Of a stretch of 19,066 nt of DNA, positions 9,713 to 18,540 are shown one piece after another. Location: the NCBI GenBank assembly GCA_024741835.1, contig JAENRP010000553.1:1-19066 (forward strand), given 5' to 3'. Each line of letters starts with the position of its first letter. Position 1 is the first letter of the stretch. The notes below the pieces were generated by a model. That model saw only the letters and a list, made by a program, of their open reading frames with translations, made no database searches and was not told the DNA's origin. The DNA comes from Diplocarpon mali (lineage: Eukaryota > Ascomycota > Leotiomycetes > Helotiales > Drepanopezizaceae). The position numbers and the translations under genes are program-made.

Positions 9713-9884
9713 TATTGTACTATATTTAGAGGTAGATTCTTAGTAGTAGTAGAAGCTTGTAAAATTCTACTTTAACTATATACCTGAGCTCCCTTTATAG
9801 AAGTGCTCTATGGCCACTTCAGGGGTACATTACATAAGCCAGTCCTCAGATGCCTCAGTGCCTGAGGCTCCTTATGGCGCAATA
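9713..9884 (-). repeat. Element B 5' LTR (172 bp)
   Basis: Begins TATTGTACTA and ends GCGCAATA on the plus strand. It is the same length as 2693-2864 with no gap. This copy carries about ten of the mutated bases, seven G-to-A and three C-to-T, including the terminal TG changed to TA. Confidence 0.95.
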
Positions 9885-9889
9885 GGTTA
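9885..9889. repeat. Target site duplication of element B, right copy (GGTTA)
   Basis: Exact match to 2688-2692, directly after the LTR end CAATA. Confidence 0.95.
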
Positions 9890-10152
9890 GTAGTAAAAGG
9901 TTATATATAGATTCGATAGGTATAGTAAAGATGAATATTGCTAGCATTTCTTTCCTTTTGCAAAATGTTCTCCTTATACCTAGCTTAAGTATTAATCTTT
10001 TATTTAGCCGTAAGATTTATATAGAATTGAATTGTATAAGAGTTTTTAATAATTAATTTATATAATTTATAAATAATAACTATAAAGTAATCTTTAAGGC
10101 TAAAATCAAAGATAGACTTTATATTATTTTAAAGGTAATATTATAGAAATTG

Positions 10153-10622
10153 ACTTTTAAGCCAGACTTATAAGTAGATTCCTTTAAAGAAAGTGTACTC
10201 TTTGCCTTAATATAATTAAGCAAGGATAAGGAGAATAGATAGACTCTTAAGCTAGGATCGCAAGTGAAATTTGCGAAAATAACTTTTAAACTAGGACTAT
10301 AAGTAGATTGCAAGGTATCCTTAAAGATGACTTCTAAGCTAAGATTATAAGTGAATTTAGTAAAAATGACTCTTAGGCTAGGATTGCAAGTAGATTTTGT
10401 AGATTCGCTAATAATAACTCTTAGGCTAGGATTGCAAGTGAAATTCGCAAAAATGACTCCTAGGCTAGGATTATAAGTGAAATTCGCGAATTTATTAAAA
10501 ACGACTCCTAAGCTAGGACTATAAGTAGATCTTGCCATTTTTAAGAAATCGACTCTTAAGCCAGGACTATAAGTAGATCTTGCGATTTTATTAAAAACTA
10601 CTCTTAAGCCGGGCTTGCAATT
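10153..10622 (+). repeat. Ten-copy palindromic minisatellite inside element A pol, codon-phased
   Basis: Cores of 23 bp start at 10153, 10243, 10282, 10330, 10369, 10417, 10456, 10504, 10552 and 10600. Spacings are 90, 39, 48, 39, 48, 39, 48, 48 and 48 bp, all multiples of 3. Each core starts ACTYYTARRCY and ends RYAAGT (the last copy ends CAATT), and translates in the pol frame as T-L-R-L-G-L-Q-V or a variant, with Q often turned into a stop. It sits between the protease-side segment and GAG-pre-integrase, outside conserved domains. The antisense reads without a stop for 171 codons because RIP stops arise mainly on the sense strand here. Confidence 0.9.
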
Positions 10623-10935
10623 AGAAAATAGCAAAACCTTAAATTACTATTACTATTCCTTTCTAGCTGCTAATAATAAAGTATTGATTAATAATAAGCT
10701 ACTAAAGCTATTAGAAGCTAAAAGCCTATTAAGGTATTAGCTAATATATAAAAGATTCGTATATCTAAGGCTAAAGAAATTAAAGGGCTTATATAAGGTC
10801 TTAACCTTAAAATAGAAGATCTAAGTACTAAAGGATCGCTTAGTATACTAAATTTGTAAGCTAATAAAACTTTAAAATCGGATGCGAATTAAGCTTAATC
10901 TATAGAAAGATTCGATACTAGTACTAATATCTATC

Positions 10936-11229
10936 GATACTATTAGACTATTTATAACCTTAATTTAAGGAAATAACTAATTCTCTTAAATAGTAGATAA
11001 CTCCACTTAGCAAATATAGACTATTTATACTAAGACTAAATCTAAGCTTATAGAAAAGCTAGAAACTTAGAAAGTGATAAAGGAATGCTAAACCTAATTA
11101 AAGCTAATAGCTATTAGGTCTAATAATATATTAGAGATTAAGGCAAAGCTTAATAAATAGGCAAAACAAAGAGTTTATTATAAACTAATTATAATATATA
11201 AAGGTTCCTACTAAAATAGCATCACTAAG
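10936..11229 (+). other. Element A integrase catalytic triad remnant (D, N, K)
   Basis: Aligned by motif to copia integrases: the first Asp in I-S-I-D-T is retained at 10936-10938. The second, in R-S-D-N, is now Asn at 11122-11124. The Glu of the N-G-I-T-E-R type block is now Lys at 11227-11229. Both losses are G-to-A on the coding strand. Confidence 0.7.
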
Positions 11230-12279
11230 CGAAGCATTTAGTAAGTAGAGACTGATTATCGCGCTCTACTACAAGATACTAACCTACTACTAGAATTCTA
11301 AGACCTTGCGGTTAAGGTAGATATATACTTGCGAAATAGAATAGGTAGTAGACTAATAGTTAATAGTATCCGAATATCGCTATATAAGGCATATTTCGAA
11401 TAGAAACTAAGCCTAGACTATATCTGCGTCTTTAAAAGCGTCTGCTACTCCTATATTAGCCCAAAGTCCTAGCCTACAGGTATAAAGAGCAAGAAGCTAA
11501 TAGACTAAAGTAAAGAGTATATATTTATTAAGTATATTAAATAGATAATAAAGCAATAGATAGTATATGCGCTAGACCTAGGGCAAGTAATCATATCCTT
11601 AGTAGTTAAGTTTAATAAATCTCGAAATAGGGGGAAGCTATCCTTAAAGCTTTATATATTTAGAGATTCGCAAAGTATACCATTTGATAGTAATACTATT
11701 AAGCCGAACTAATAACCTCTCTCTTTAAGCTTAAGTATATTAAGCGTACCTGCTGATCAATAACCTGCTAGTCGCCTAAAGGCCGAATAGACTATTCCTA
11801 TTATCTGCGAATTGCCTAAAGTATAAAATAACTTTAATATTATTATCCCTTTAGTTAAAGCACCTATAGTAAAGGATGTTCTTAAAATAGGTATAAGTAA
11901 TAATAAGCCTCTACTATTAGAAAGCGATTCCTTAAATAATAAGCCTATAGAACCTATAGTCGAACCTACGTCTTTAAAGAGGAATAGAGACCTAGAATCG
12001 AAAGATACCTTAAATGAACGCAAGTCTAAGTGTATCTAAGCTATAATAGCGCATAGGATCTACGAGCTCGAACTTCAATAGAGCTTTAATAAAGATAATG
12101 CATTCCTAGCCGCTAAGGGGATAATGAAAATCTCTCTTCTAAAGACGTATAATAAAGCTATTAACAATCTAAAGAATAGAGCAGTATAGAGTAAGGCAAT
12201 CTAAAAGGAGATAAGCTCTCTTACTACAAATAGCATATAGATAGAGGAACTGACGCTAAAGGATATAAACCTAGTATTA

Positions 12280-13560
12280 ATAAAGTGGGTCTTTATAATT
12301 AAGATATATGTAAATAGAATCCTAAAACGTTATAAGGCAAGGCTTATAGCTAAGGGCTTCTTCTAATAGTATAGAGAAGACTACTTTAATATATTCGCGC
12401 CAATAGTTCGCATAGATACCCTTTATATATTTATAGCAATAGTAGCTGCTAAGGACCTTAAATGCAGATAGTATAATATTAAAAATGCATTTACTAAAGC
12501 AATTATAAAGGAATGGATTTTTCTCTTTTAACCTAATAGTATTCTTATACGCATTAGCCACTCTCTTTATATACTCTGTAGTATCTATAGGCTTAAACAA
12601 TCAGCCTATAATTAGAACCTCTTATATAGCTCTACTTTAATAGAAATAGGATTCGTTTAAAGCCTAGCTAACCTTTATCTATTTACTTATATTAAGTGTA
12701 GAATTAAGTTGCTACTATATATTAATAATATTGCTATAATTATAAAAACAACTACTTAATTAGATTGATTCTTTATAATAATTTGGAAATGTTTTAATAC
12801 TAAGGATTTAAAGGGAATTCATAAGATCCTTAGCATTTATATTATAAGGAACCGCTCTACTTAAGAACTTTAATTAGATTAAGAGTAATATATTAAGAAG
12901 ATCCTAGACCGAATAGGACTCTCTACTTATGCTCTTAACTTTAAGCCAAAGCGTACTCCAATCGAAGGAAAGTATAATAAGTTAGAGCCTGCTAATGAAA
13001 ATAAGTAAAGAGGAGATCTAAAGAAGTACTAATAGGATATTAGAGTGATTATATATACTATAGTATATATAAGACTAGATATCGCCTTTATTATTAGGCA
13101 ATTTAGTTAGAACCTAAAGGATCTAACGGTTTGATATAAGAATGCAGTTAAGCGACTTAAAAGGTACCTTTAATTGATAATTATATAAAAGGTAAGATAT
13201 AGACTAATAAAATATATAAGCGCAAAGCTTAAGGTATATACCGATTCCAATTAGGCAAATATAAAAGGTTAGAAAAGTATATTTAAAAGCGTAGCAGTAC
13301 TATATAGCAGACTTATATTATAAGAAAGTAGGAAGTAGAAATCAATAGCTACTGCAAGTACTAAGGCCGAATATATATTAATATTATCAAATTGTAAGTA
13401 AGGATTATAAATCGCCTAAGTTTTAAAAGATATAGGTTTTACTAAGTATATTAGATAAGATAAGAACTATATTAATCTTTAAGTAAATAATACAAAGGCG
13501 ATTGCACTTGCAAAGAATCTATACTTATATAAGCGATCGAAATATATCGATATTGCCTAC
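12280..13560 (+). other. Element A reverse transcriptase and RNase H domains
   Basis: RT landmarks: W-V-F-I-I-K near 12286, Y-K-A-R-L-I-A-K-G-F near 12340, D-Y-F-N-I-F-A-P near 12380, Y-N-I-K-N-A-F near 12472, and the active site Y-I-N-N at 12718-12729 for Y-V-D-D. RNase H landmarks: R-L-D-I-A-F near 13075, Y-T-D-S-N near 13240, S-T-K-A-E-Y near 13358, and K-Y-I-D-I-A-Y-Y-F near 13540. The order RT then RNase H downstream of integrase places A in Ty1/copia, not gypsy. Confidence 0.92.
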
Positions 13561-13701
13561 TACTTTATCTGCAACCTTATTATAAAAAACAAGTTATTAA
13601 TCACCTATATCTTAACCGATCGAATAGTAGTAGATGGATTTATAAAGCTATTAAAGACAGTTGCAAAGTTCGAAGTGTTTAAAGATATACTAGGGTTATA
13701 A

Positions 13702-14021
13702 AAGATAGTAGGGGCTTAGCAAACTTAAGGACAACTCTTAGGCCCGCCTTATAAGTTAGGTTATATAGTCTTATAAAGGAAAGTTTTTAAATCGACTCCT
13801 AGGCCTAGACTACAAGTTAAGTCATATAGTCTTATAAAGGAATATCTTTTAAGAAATTTAACTCCTAGTCCTACCTTATAAGTAGGATTAGTAATTTCAA
13901 TAGAGGTTGCTATTAATTGATTGTTTTTAATTTAAAGAGATACTTAAGAGTTAGATTAGCGTAAAAGGATAGTTATTATTTTCCTAACTGCAGGTCAATT
14001 GGAGTAAGATCTAAGTAGGGG
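13702..14021 (+). other. Element A 3' UTR with three palindromic cores and polypurine tract
   Basis: Three 23-bp cores lie at 13734-13756, 13795-13817 and 13861-13883, spaced by 61 and 66 bp, so unlike the coding copies they are not codon-phased throughout. The intervals share ATAGTCTTATAAAGGAA, showing that core and spacer were duplicated together. A purine-rich tract AAGTAGGGG at 14013-14021 directly precedes the 3' LTR, as expected of a plus-strand primer. No gene is visible. Confidence 0.8.
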
Positions 14022-14216
14022 TATTAAGATAGGTAATACAGCTATTACTCTAATATATTATTATATAACCCTACTGCTTAATCAATAGGATATTAACACG
14101 TATATAGCTATAAGGAAGAAAGGGGTAACCTTCCTTCCCTAACTCTTACTAATATATCAACCATCGACCTCTAGAAGTTTCCTATACCTACTGCGCCGAC
14201 TCACTTAAGCTCAATA
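14022..14216 (+). repeat. Element A 3' LTR (195 bp)
   Basis: Starts TATTAAGATAGG and ends CTCAATA. It aligns to 834-1028 without gaps. This copy carries about ten mutated bases: nine G-to-A and one C-to-T, the opposite strand bias to the 5' LTR. Confidence 0.95.
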
Positions 14217-14221
14217 GTATA
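14217..14221. repeat. Target site duplication of element A, right copy (GTATA)
   Basis: Exact match to 829-833, immediately after the LTR end CAATA. Confidence 0.9.
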
Positions 14222-14399
14222 ATAGAATTGCATTCCTTATAAGTATTATAAAACTCGTTTTAAAGCTATTATATATTATAGCAAAGGGTTAGTAAGGAAT
14301 TTGCTAAGAATAGAGCAGTAGTATAGTATATCCTAACGCGTATAGTGCGCAAGGTATTATAAGGAACCGCAGATCTCCTAATATAGCTTCACTTCTTAT

Positions 14400-15300
14400 A
14401 GAGTGGCTTGGCCTTTAAATTTGACTATATGAACTTTATAGCTACTAGTAAAAGGCGTTAGTACGCTTTTGCAATTAGTTATATAAAAACGTTTAAAAAC
14501 CTTATTAATATAGGCGTTTTAATAAAGTGAGATCGTTCTATTTTATCGATCTCTAACTATATATACTTTTAAGAAGTAGTTAGCCAGTTCGCTATTTATA
14601 ATCTTAAAGAGGTTGTAAAGATCTCTTTTAAACTTATTATATATATTACCTTTTTTTACTATTATAAGGAAGTCGTTGATATAGGTAATAATGAGAATCC
14701 GAGAGGCGCGGTTAATATATATGCAATTGTTAGTATTAAAAGGTTGAAAATCGAGCTTTTATAGCTCAGACCGTAGCTTTTCTTACTATAGTTATAGAGA
14801 TTACTTTAAGCTATATAAGGCTTTAAGAAGCTTAAGATAGTAGTCTTAAGGTAAAAGAATAACCTTATCTTAAGTGTATCTAGGAGGTAACTTAATATAG
14901 ATATTAGAGTTAGCTTTTAAATTAAAGAAAGCTATCTTAATGTCGAACTGATCTAGCTTAAAGTTATAAAGAGCTGCAAGCGCAATTGCAATCTTTTAAA
15001 TAGCAGATTTGCAAACGCTAGCAAAGGTTTAGTTATAATCTCGACCTTATTATTATATATAGCCTTATATAATAAATCTGACCTTCTATTAGGAGATTTC
15101 CCTATTTTAGTCTCTTTTAGTTTTAAAAATAAGTCTCGATCTAAGTACTCTATTATCTTTAAAGAGGTCTAAGCGTTTTACTACTACTTATATATTCTTA
15201 TAAGCAAGGGAATTGTACTTAAAGTTAATTATAGATCGCCATTTATTAGCATTAGTATAAGAGAAGGCTTATTCAACTGTTTTTAAGTTATTTAAGTATA
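14400..15300 (-). other. Element C reverse transcriptase domain
   Basis: The minus strand shows F-D-I-K-I-A-F-F near 14940 (for D-V-x-x-A-F), K-A-L-Y-S-L-K near 14820 and N-N-C-I-Y-I near 14725. The active site at 14672-14683 is Y-I-N-D, followed by F-L-I-I-V. It keeps one of the two catalytic aspartates; the first is Asn. Downstream come L-A-H-Y-T-R-Q-D-I-L-Y-Y near 14330 and R-V-L-x-Y-L near 14255, the segment leading into RNase H. Confidence 0.9.
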
Positions 15301-15500
15301 GAGAGTTGAGTAAGGCTATATAAAAGGCGCTTAAATAGACTTCTTTATTATTAGAGTTATTAGCTTTAAATTTAAAAGCATAAGTTAAGCGAGTAGCTCT
15401 CTTCTTAAAAGGCTAAGGGTAAGCCTTGTTCTTTGAACTAGGAGGTCTTCTTCTCTTTTTTAAAGTTAGAAGGTCAGCTTTATTAGCTTCTCTTAAATCA

Positions 15501-15619
15501 ACTCGCGGTTCTGGCCTAAGAGTGAAATTATTGTAGGAGTTAGTATTAACTCGCGGTCCTAGCCTAAGAGTAGAATTATTATAAGAGTCAGAATTGACTC
15601 GCGGTCTTGGACTAGGAGT
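15501..15619 (-). repeat. Three palindromic cores in element C integrase-RT linker, 48-bp period
   Basis: Cores at 15501-15523, 15549-15571 and 15597-15619, exactly 48 bp apart. On the coding (minus) strand they start ACTCYTAGGCC and translate as T-L-R-P-E-P-R-V and close variants, the same frame as in element A (T-L-R-L-G-L-Q-V). They lie in the variable linker between integrase and RT and keep the frame open for 69 codons where the rest is full of stops. Confidence 0.85.
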
Positions 15620-17009
15620 CAAATTACCCCTTAATTATAGCTTTGTAATTAGGCCGTCTTTATTAAATCGAATATAAGATAATCGAATAATCTTTTCACT
15701 TATTTATAATAGTATATAGATCTAATAGATACTTCTACTATTAAATCCGATAAGAGTACCTACCTCTGCTCTTAAAGTAAGTTTATTACTTTAAGTTCGC
15801 TTTTCTTTCTCAATTAGCATATAGACGCAATAGCCTAGTACTCGAAGATACTTAACTAAGGGAGTATAAGGCTTATTAGGCTTAATATTATTCTAAAAGA
15901 CCTTATATAGAGTCTTACTACTTAGAATATCAGAGGTAGTAAGATTGGTGATATATATTATCGAAAGAAGGAGGTAAGGCTAGAGAAAGGAGGGAATATT
16001 TTAGTCAATTATAGCTATTCGCAACTTTTCTATTAGTATACAAATTGATTATTCCAATCTACTATCTTATTCTAGTATATATAAAGTAGATTCCTTTAAA
16101 ATTATACTAAGGTTTTCTATAAGTATTCGCATTTATATAAGAGAGTACTCCTTACCTCTATTAGTTCTCTACTACTTAATTATATAATTATATTAAGTTT
16201 ATAAAAGGCTGATCATTTTCTTATTTGCCTTAAAGGCGTTAGATTTGTTTATATAAGTCTATCCCTACCTAGCTATTATAGCTGCGCAAGTAAAGATAGA
16301 AGCGTATTTATAGCTATTAAGGCCAATTGGCTTTAGATAAACTATATTAACGTATAGCTTATTAAGTGCCTTTATAGGTTAAGGGCGAGCTAAACGTTTA
16401 TTAATATATTAGAGAGGTCTACCTTTTTCGCAAGGAGCGCAAATTCGCGTCTTCTTTAATTTTATTTCCTTAATTTGTATATTAGTAATAGCAGATTAGG
16501 TCTTTTTAACCGTTTATAAGCTAGCATAGCCTAATCGACAGTACTAGAGCTTAATATTAAAAGGTCCATTCTTAATAGCAGCTAAGAGAGTATATCCACT
16601 TATATAACTAAAGGAGTTAGTAGAAGGCTATTCCTTATTAATATATATATTATTATTAATAGTGCAAATTTCCTTTTTATTAGATAGGAATAGCTTGCCA
16701 TTTTAATAAAAGCCTTTGATTTTATTAAGTTTGCTACCTAAGTATAAGCAGATAGGTAATTAAGGTATATAGAGAGTATTAATTAACTTAAGAATATATA
16801 CCTTTCTATTAGATTTAAGTGTATTAACTTTATAAGTACTAATGCTAAGAGGTTGAATAGATCTATTAACTATACTTAAAGAGGGTAGATTGTCTTAAGT
16901 AGTATAGGAAGTGAATTTAAAGAGATTATTAGAGATATGCTTACTAATACCTATATTATATAGCTAATGATTCTTTAATTTTAATAAGAAGTAGAAGGTA
17001 GAAGAACTG

Positions 17010-17080
17010 ACTCCTAGGCCTAGCTCGCAAGTGGAAACTGGCCCTAGTGATAAATTAACTCCTAGGCCTGGCTTGCAAGT
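17010..17080 (-). repeat. Two palindromic cores upstream of element C protease, 48 bp apart
   Basis: Cores at 17010-17032 and 17058-17080, starting ACTCCTAGGCC and ending GCAAGT on the plus strand. Relative to the coding strand they are in the opposite orientation to the linker copies and translate as T-C-K-P-G-L-G-V. Each is followed by 25 bp including a shared GGCCCTAG. They lie between gag and the protease active site, again outside conserved domains. Confidence 0.85.
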
Positions 17081-18145
17081 GAGAATTGGCCCTAGGGTTA
17101 GTAATAGTATAGTATACTTAAAGAGATTATTATCTGACTCTTTGTCTTCCTTTTAAGTCTTCTTAAAAGGCTTTTTGCCTTTTAATAATAATGATAATAG
17201 TAAGGACTTGTCGTCCTTGCCTTTAAGGTAATAAAATACGTACTTCTTCCCTAAGTCCTTCTCTTAGGCCTTTCTTTTCGATTTATTAATTGCAAAGCAA
17301 TCTTCTACCTTATAATATAGCTTTAATTGCTTATAATAAGGATAGGAGGAGTTAGGGGAGTTGGTAGTATTCTTAGAGGTGCTCTTTTTTAAGTCTTTAA
17401 AACCTCCTTTGTTTTCTGACTTCTTATAGTTAAAGGAATGCGGCTTATTAGCCGATTTATTACTATATAAGATAGTTCTATTTATTTTTAAACTTTATAA
17501 GGCTTAAGCTTTATTAGTAATATCTTTAATAAAAGCTTTAAGCGTAATCTCTGATTTTCATTTAACTACTATAGCTAAGCGAAGGTTAAAGCGTTATCGA
17601 TCTGCTTAAATAGGCCATCTATTAAAATAGCTAGCAATAAATATAATAGGGTGCTAGTAAGAGAGAGGGGTAGAGTCGAGAGCTTCTAATTTAGTAATTG
17701 AAAGCCTAAAGGCGATAATATAAGCTTTAAGTGAATTAAAGTCGTTATATTTGATAGTAATGTAGGTCTATATAGCGTTATATTCAAGCACTATTCCAGA
17801 TCCTTTATACTGTTTTTAAAGAGCTTCCCATATGTCTAAAGCAGATTTATCGCCTTCTATATAAGCTAGTAGGCCTGGTTTGCAATTAAGTATAATAGCA
17901 AGCTTTATCTGAGATTCCTTAGCTTCCTATCTAACCCAATTGTCCCTTTCCTCATTTATAATAGAACGGTCTTATAAGTTAACCTTAAGTAGAGTATATA
18001 TTTTAGCTTTTATATAAAGATATATAGTCAAGGCGTTTGACTTTGCAAGGTTTAAAACCTTATTCCTCTATTAGCTATAGTCCTCTGCGCCTTTAAGCTT
18101 TTGAGACTTAAAGAGGCTAAGGGCAGCCGAAGATAACGATAACAT

Positions 18146-18540
18146 CTTATTTATATATTTGTATATAGAGTTGTCGAAAGGAGAAGGTAGAGAAGGAGGA
18201 GGAGGAGGAGATGAACTATTAAATTCGAGTTTAAGGTACTATATATTAGTCCTTTTAAAAATAGGTGATTCAAGCAGTAGAGTACTTTTAACAATTAAGC
18301 TAATAATCTTAGCTATTAGTCCTAATGATTCAGCTATAGTAACGAATCTTGCGTAAGCTTAGATTATTGCGTAGCGCTTTAGAAGGGGAGTAGCTACTGT
18401 TTTATTATTGAAATAACGCTTATTATGCGTCGTTAGTTAAGTAAAACTTAAAAATATCGATCAGCCTTTTCGTTTGTAAGGGAGACTCTGATCGATGGAA
18501 TTTATCGAATGCTATTCATAGGCATGCAGGGCTTATAACC
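18146..18540 (-). other. Element C leader with GGA tract, stem-loop and candidate primer-binding site
   Basis: This is the stretch between gag ATG and the 5' LTR. A GGA-rich run at about 18178-18213 is purine-rich on the plus strand, hence pyrimidine-rich in C's RNA. A perfect 9-bp stem ATCGATCAG/CTGATCGAT pairs 18456-18464 with 18488-18496 around a 23-nt loop. At 18529-18540 the minus strand reads GGTTATAAGCCC, matching the start of A's leader at 1029, so it probably is the primer-binding site. The plus-strand open frame at 18159-18356 has no protein-like character. Confidence 0.55.

Larger units (their letters stand above)
2693..9884 (-). mobile_element. Element B: innermost Ty1/copia LTR retrotransposon, 7192 bp
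   Basis: B is flanked by 172-bp LTRs that align without gaps and by the exact 5-bp duplication GGTTA, so it is a complete insertion. Its gag-pol relic runs on the minus strand from about 9560 to a stop at 4177-4179 in a single frame. A second, convergent coding relic occupies about 3153-4188 on the plus strand. It sits in A between protease and GAG-pre-integrase and must be the youngest layer. It keeps GC-richer patches than A or C, and its integrase catalytic residues look unaltered, but RT and protease are inactivated. Confidence 0.95.
9890..13701 (+). pseudogene. Element A pol relic: GAG-pre-integrase, integrase, RT, RNase H
   Basis: Frame 1 is continuous from the B junction to TAA 13699-13701 with no indel. 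The N-terminal segment (about 9950-10150: V-L-L-I-P-S-L-S-I-N-L-L) is the stretch between protease and GAG-pre-integrase. A ten-copy in-frame minisatellite occupies 10153-10622. GAG-pre-integrase follows at about 10740-10870 (I-C-K-L), integrase core at 10920-11500, a linker, RT at 12280-12800 and RNase H at 13080-13550, with a tail ending F-K-D-I-L-G-L. Dozens of TAA/TAG/TGA stops interrupt it, mostly at expected Gln, Trp or Arg. The minus-strand open frames at 10119-10634, 11757-12023 and 12322-12600 are antisense shadows. Confidence 0.93.
834..14216 (+). mobile_element. Element A: Ty1/copia LTR retrotransposon nested in C and split by B
   Basis: A is bounded by two 195-bp direct repeats (834-1028, 14022-14216) and a 5-bp duplication GTATA. 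Without B and its duplicated target it would be 6186 bp. It contains a plus-strand gag-protease relic (about 1411-2692) and an integrase-RT-RNase H relic (9890-13701), all in frame 1. It is inserted in C between the RT domain and RNase H. The LTRs differ at about 20 positions by eye, all transitions, so mutation pressure rather than time alone shaped them. Confidence 0.95.
14217..18145 (-). pseudogene. Element C gag-pol relic, N-terminal part (gag, protease, integrase, RT)
   Basis: ATG at 18145-18143 (M-L-S-L-S-S-A-A-L-S) opens a gag relic with W-E-A-L-K-N near 17825, typical of copia gag of the UBN2/Retrotran_gag type. A knuckle-like C-F-A-I block lies near 17300, and two palindromic cores at 17010-17080. 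The protease follows (Y-N-I-G-I-S-K-H-I, N at 16955-16957 for the catalytic Asp), then integrase zinc residues C-A-P-C near 16430, integrase core to about 15900, a linker with three more cores (15413-15622 is still open) and RT from about 15290. All landmarks share one frame, without indels. It stops at element A just before RNase H, which continues at 833. Confidence 0.92.

Noticed and set aside
10153..10622. CRISPR-like array (23-bp palindromic repeats with 16-25 bp spacers)
   Set aside because: The spacers resemble one another, the array lies in a copia pol frame with codon-phased spacing, and the surroundings are eukaryotic retrotransposons without cas genes.
10119..10634. Minus-strand open frame of 171 codons with repeated T-Y-S-P-G-L-R-V units, as a gene
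   Set aside because: It is antisense to element A's pol. It stays open because the repeat is stop-free on both strands and RIP-made stops fall mainly on the sense strand. No independent start context or neighbours support it.
11757..12600. Minus-strand open frames at 11757-12023 and 12322-12600
   Set aside because: Both are antisense to element A's integrase-RT linker and RT, which have recognisable motifs on the plus strand.
15413..15622. Independent small gene of 69 codons
   Set aside because: It is in the same frame as element C's gag-pol relic and is just a stop-free linker segment between integrase and RT.
18159..18356. Plus-strand open frame of 65 codons
   Set aside because: It lies in the leader of element C, begins with a GGA-repeat-encoded Gly/Glu run and shows no family features.
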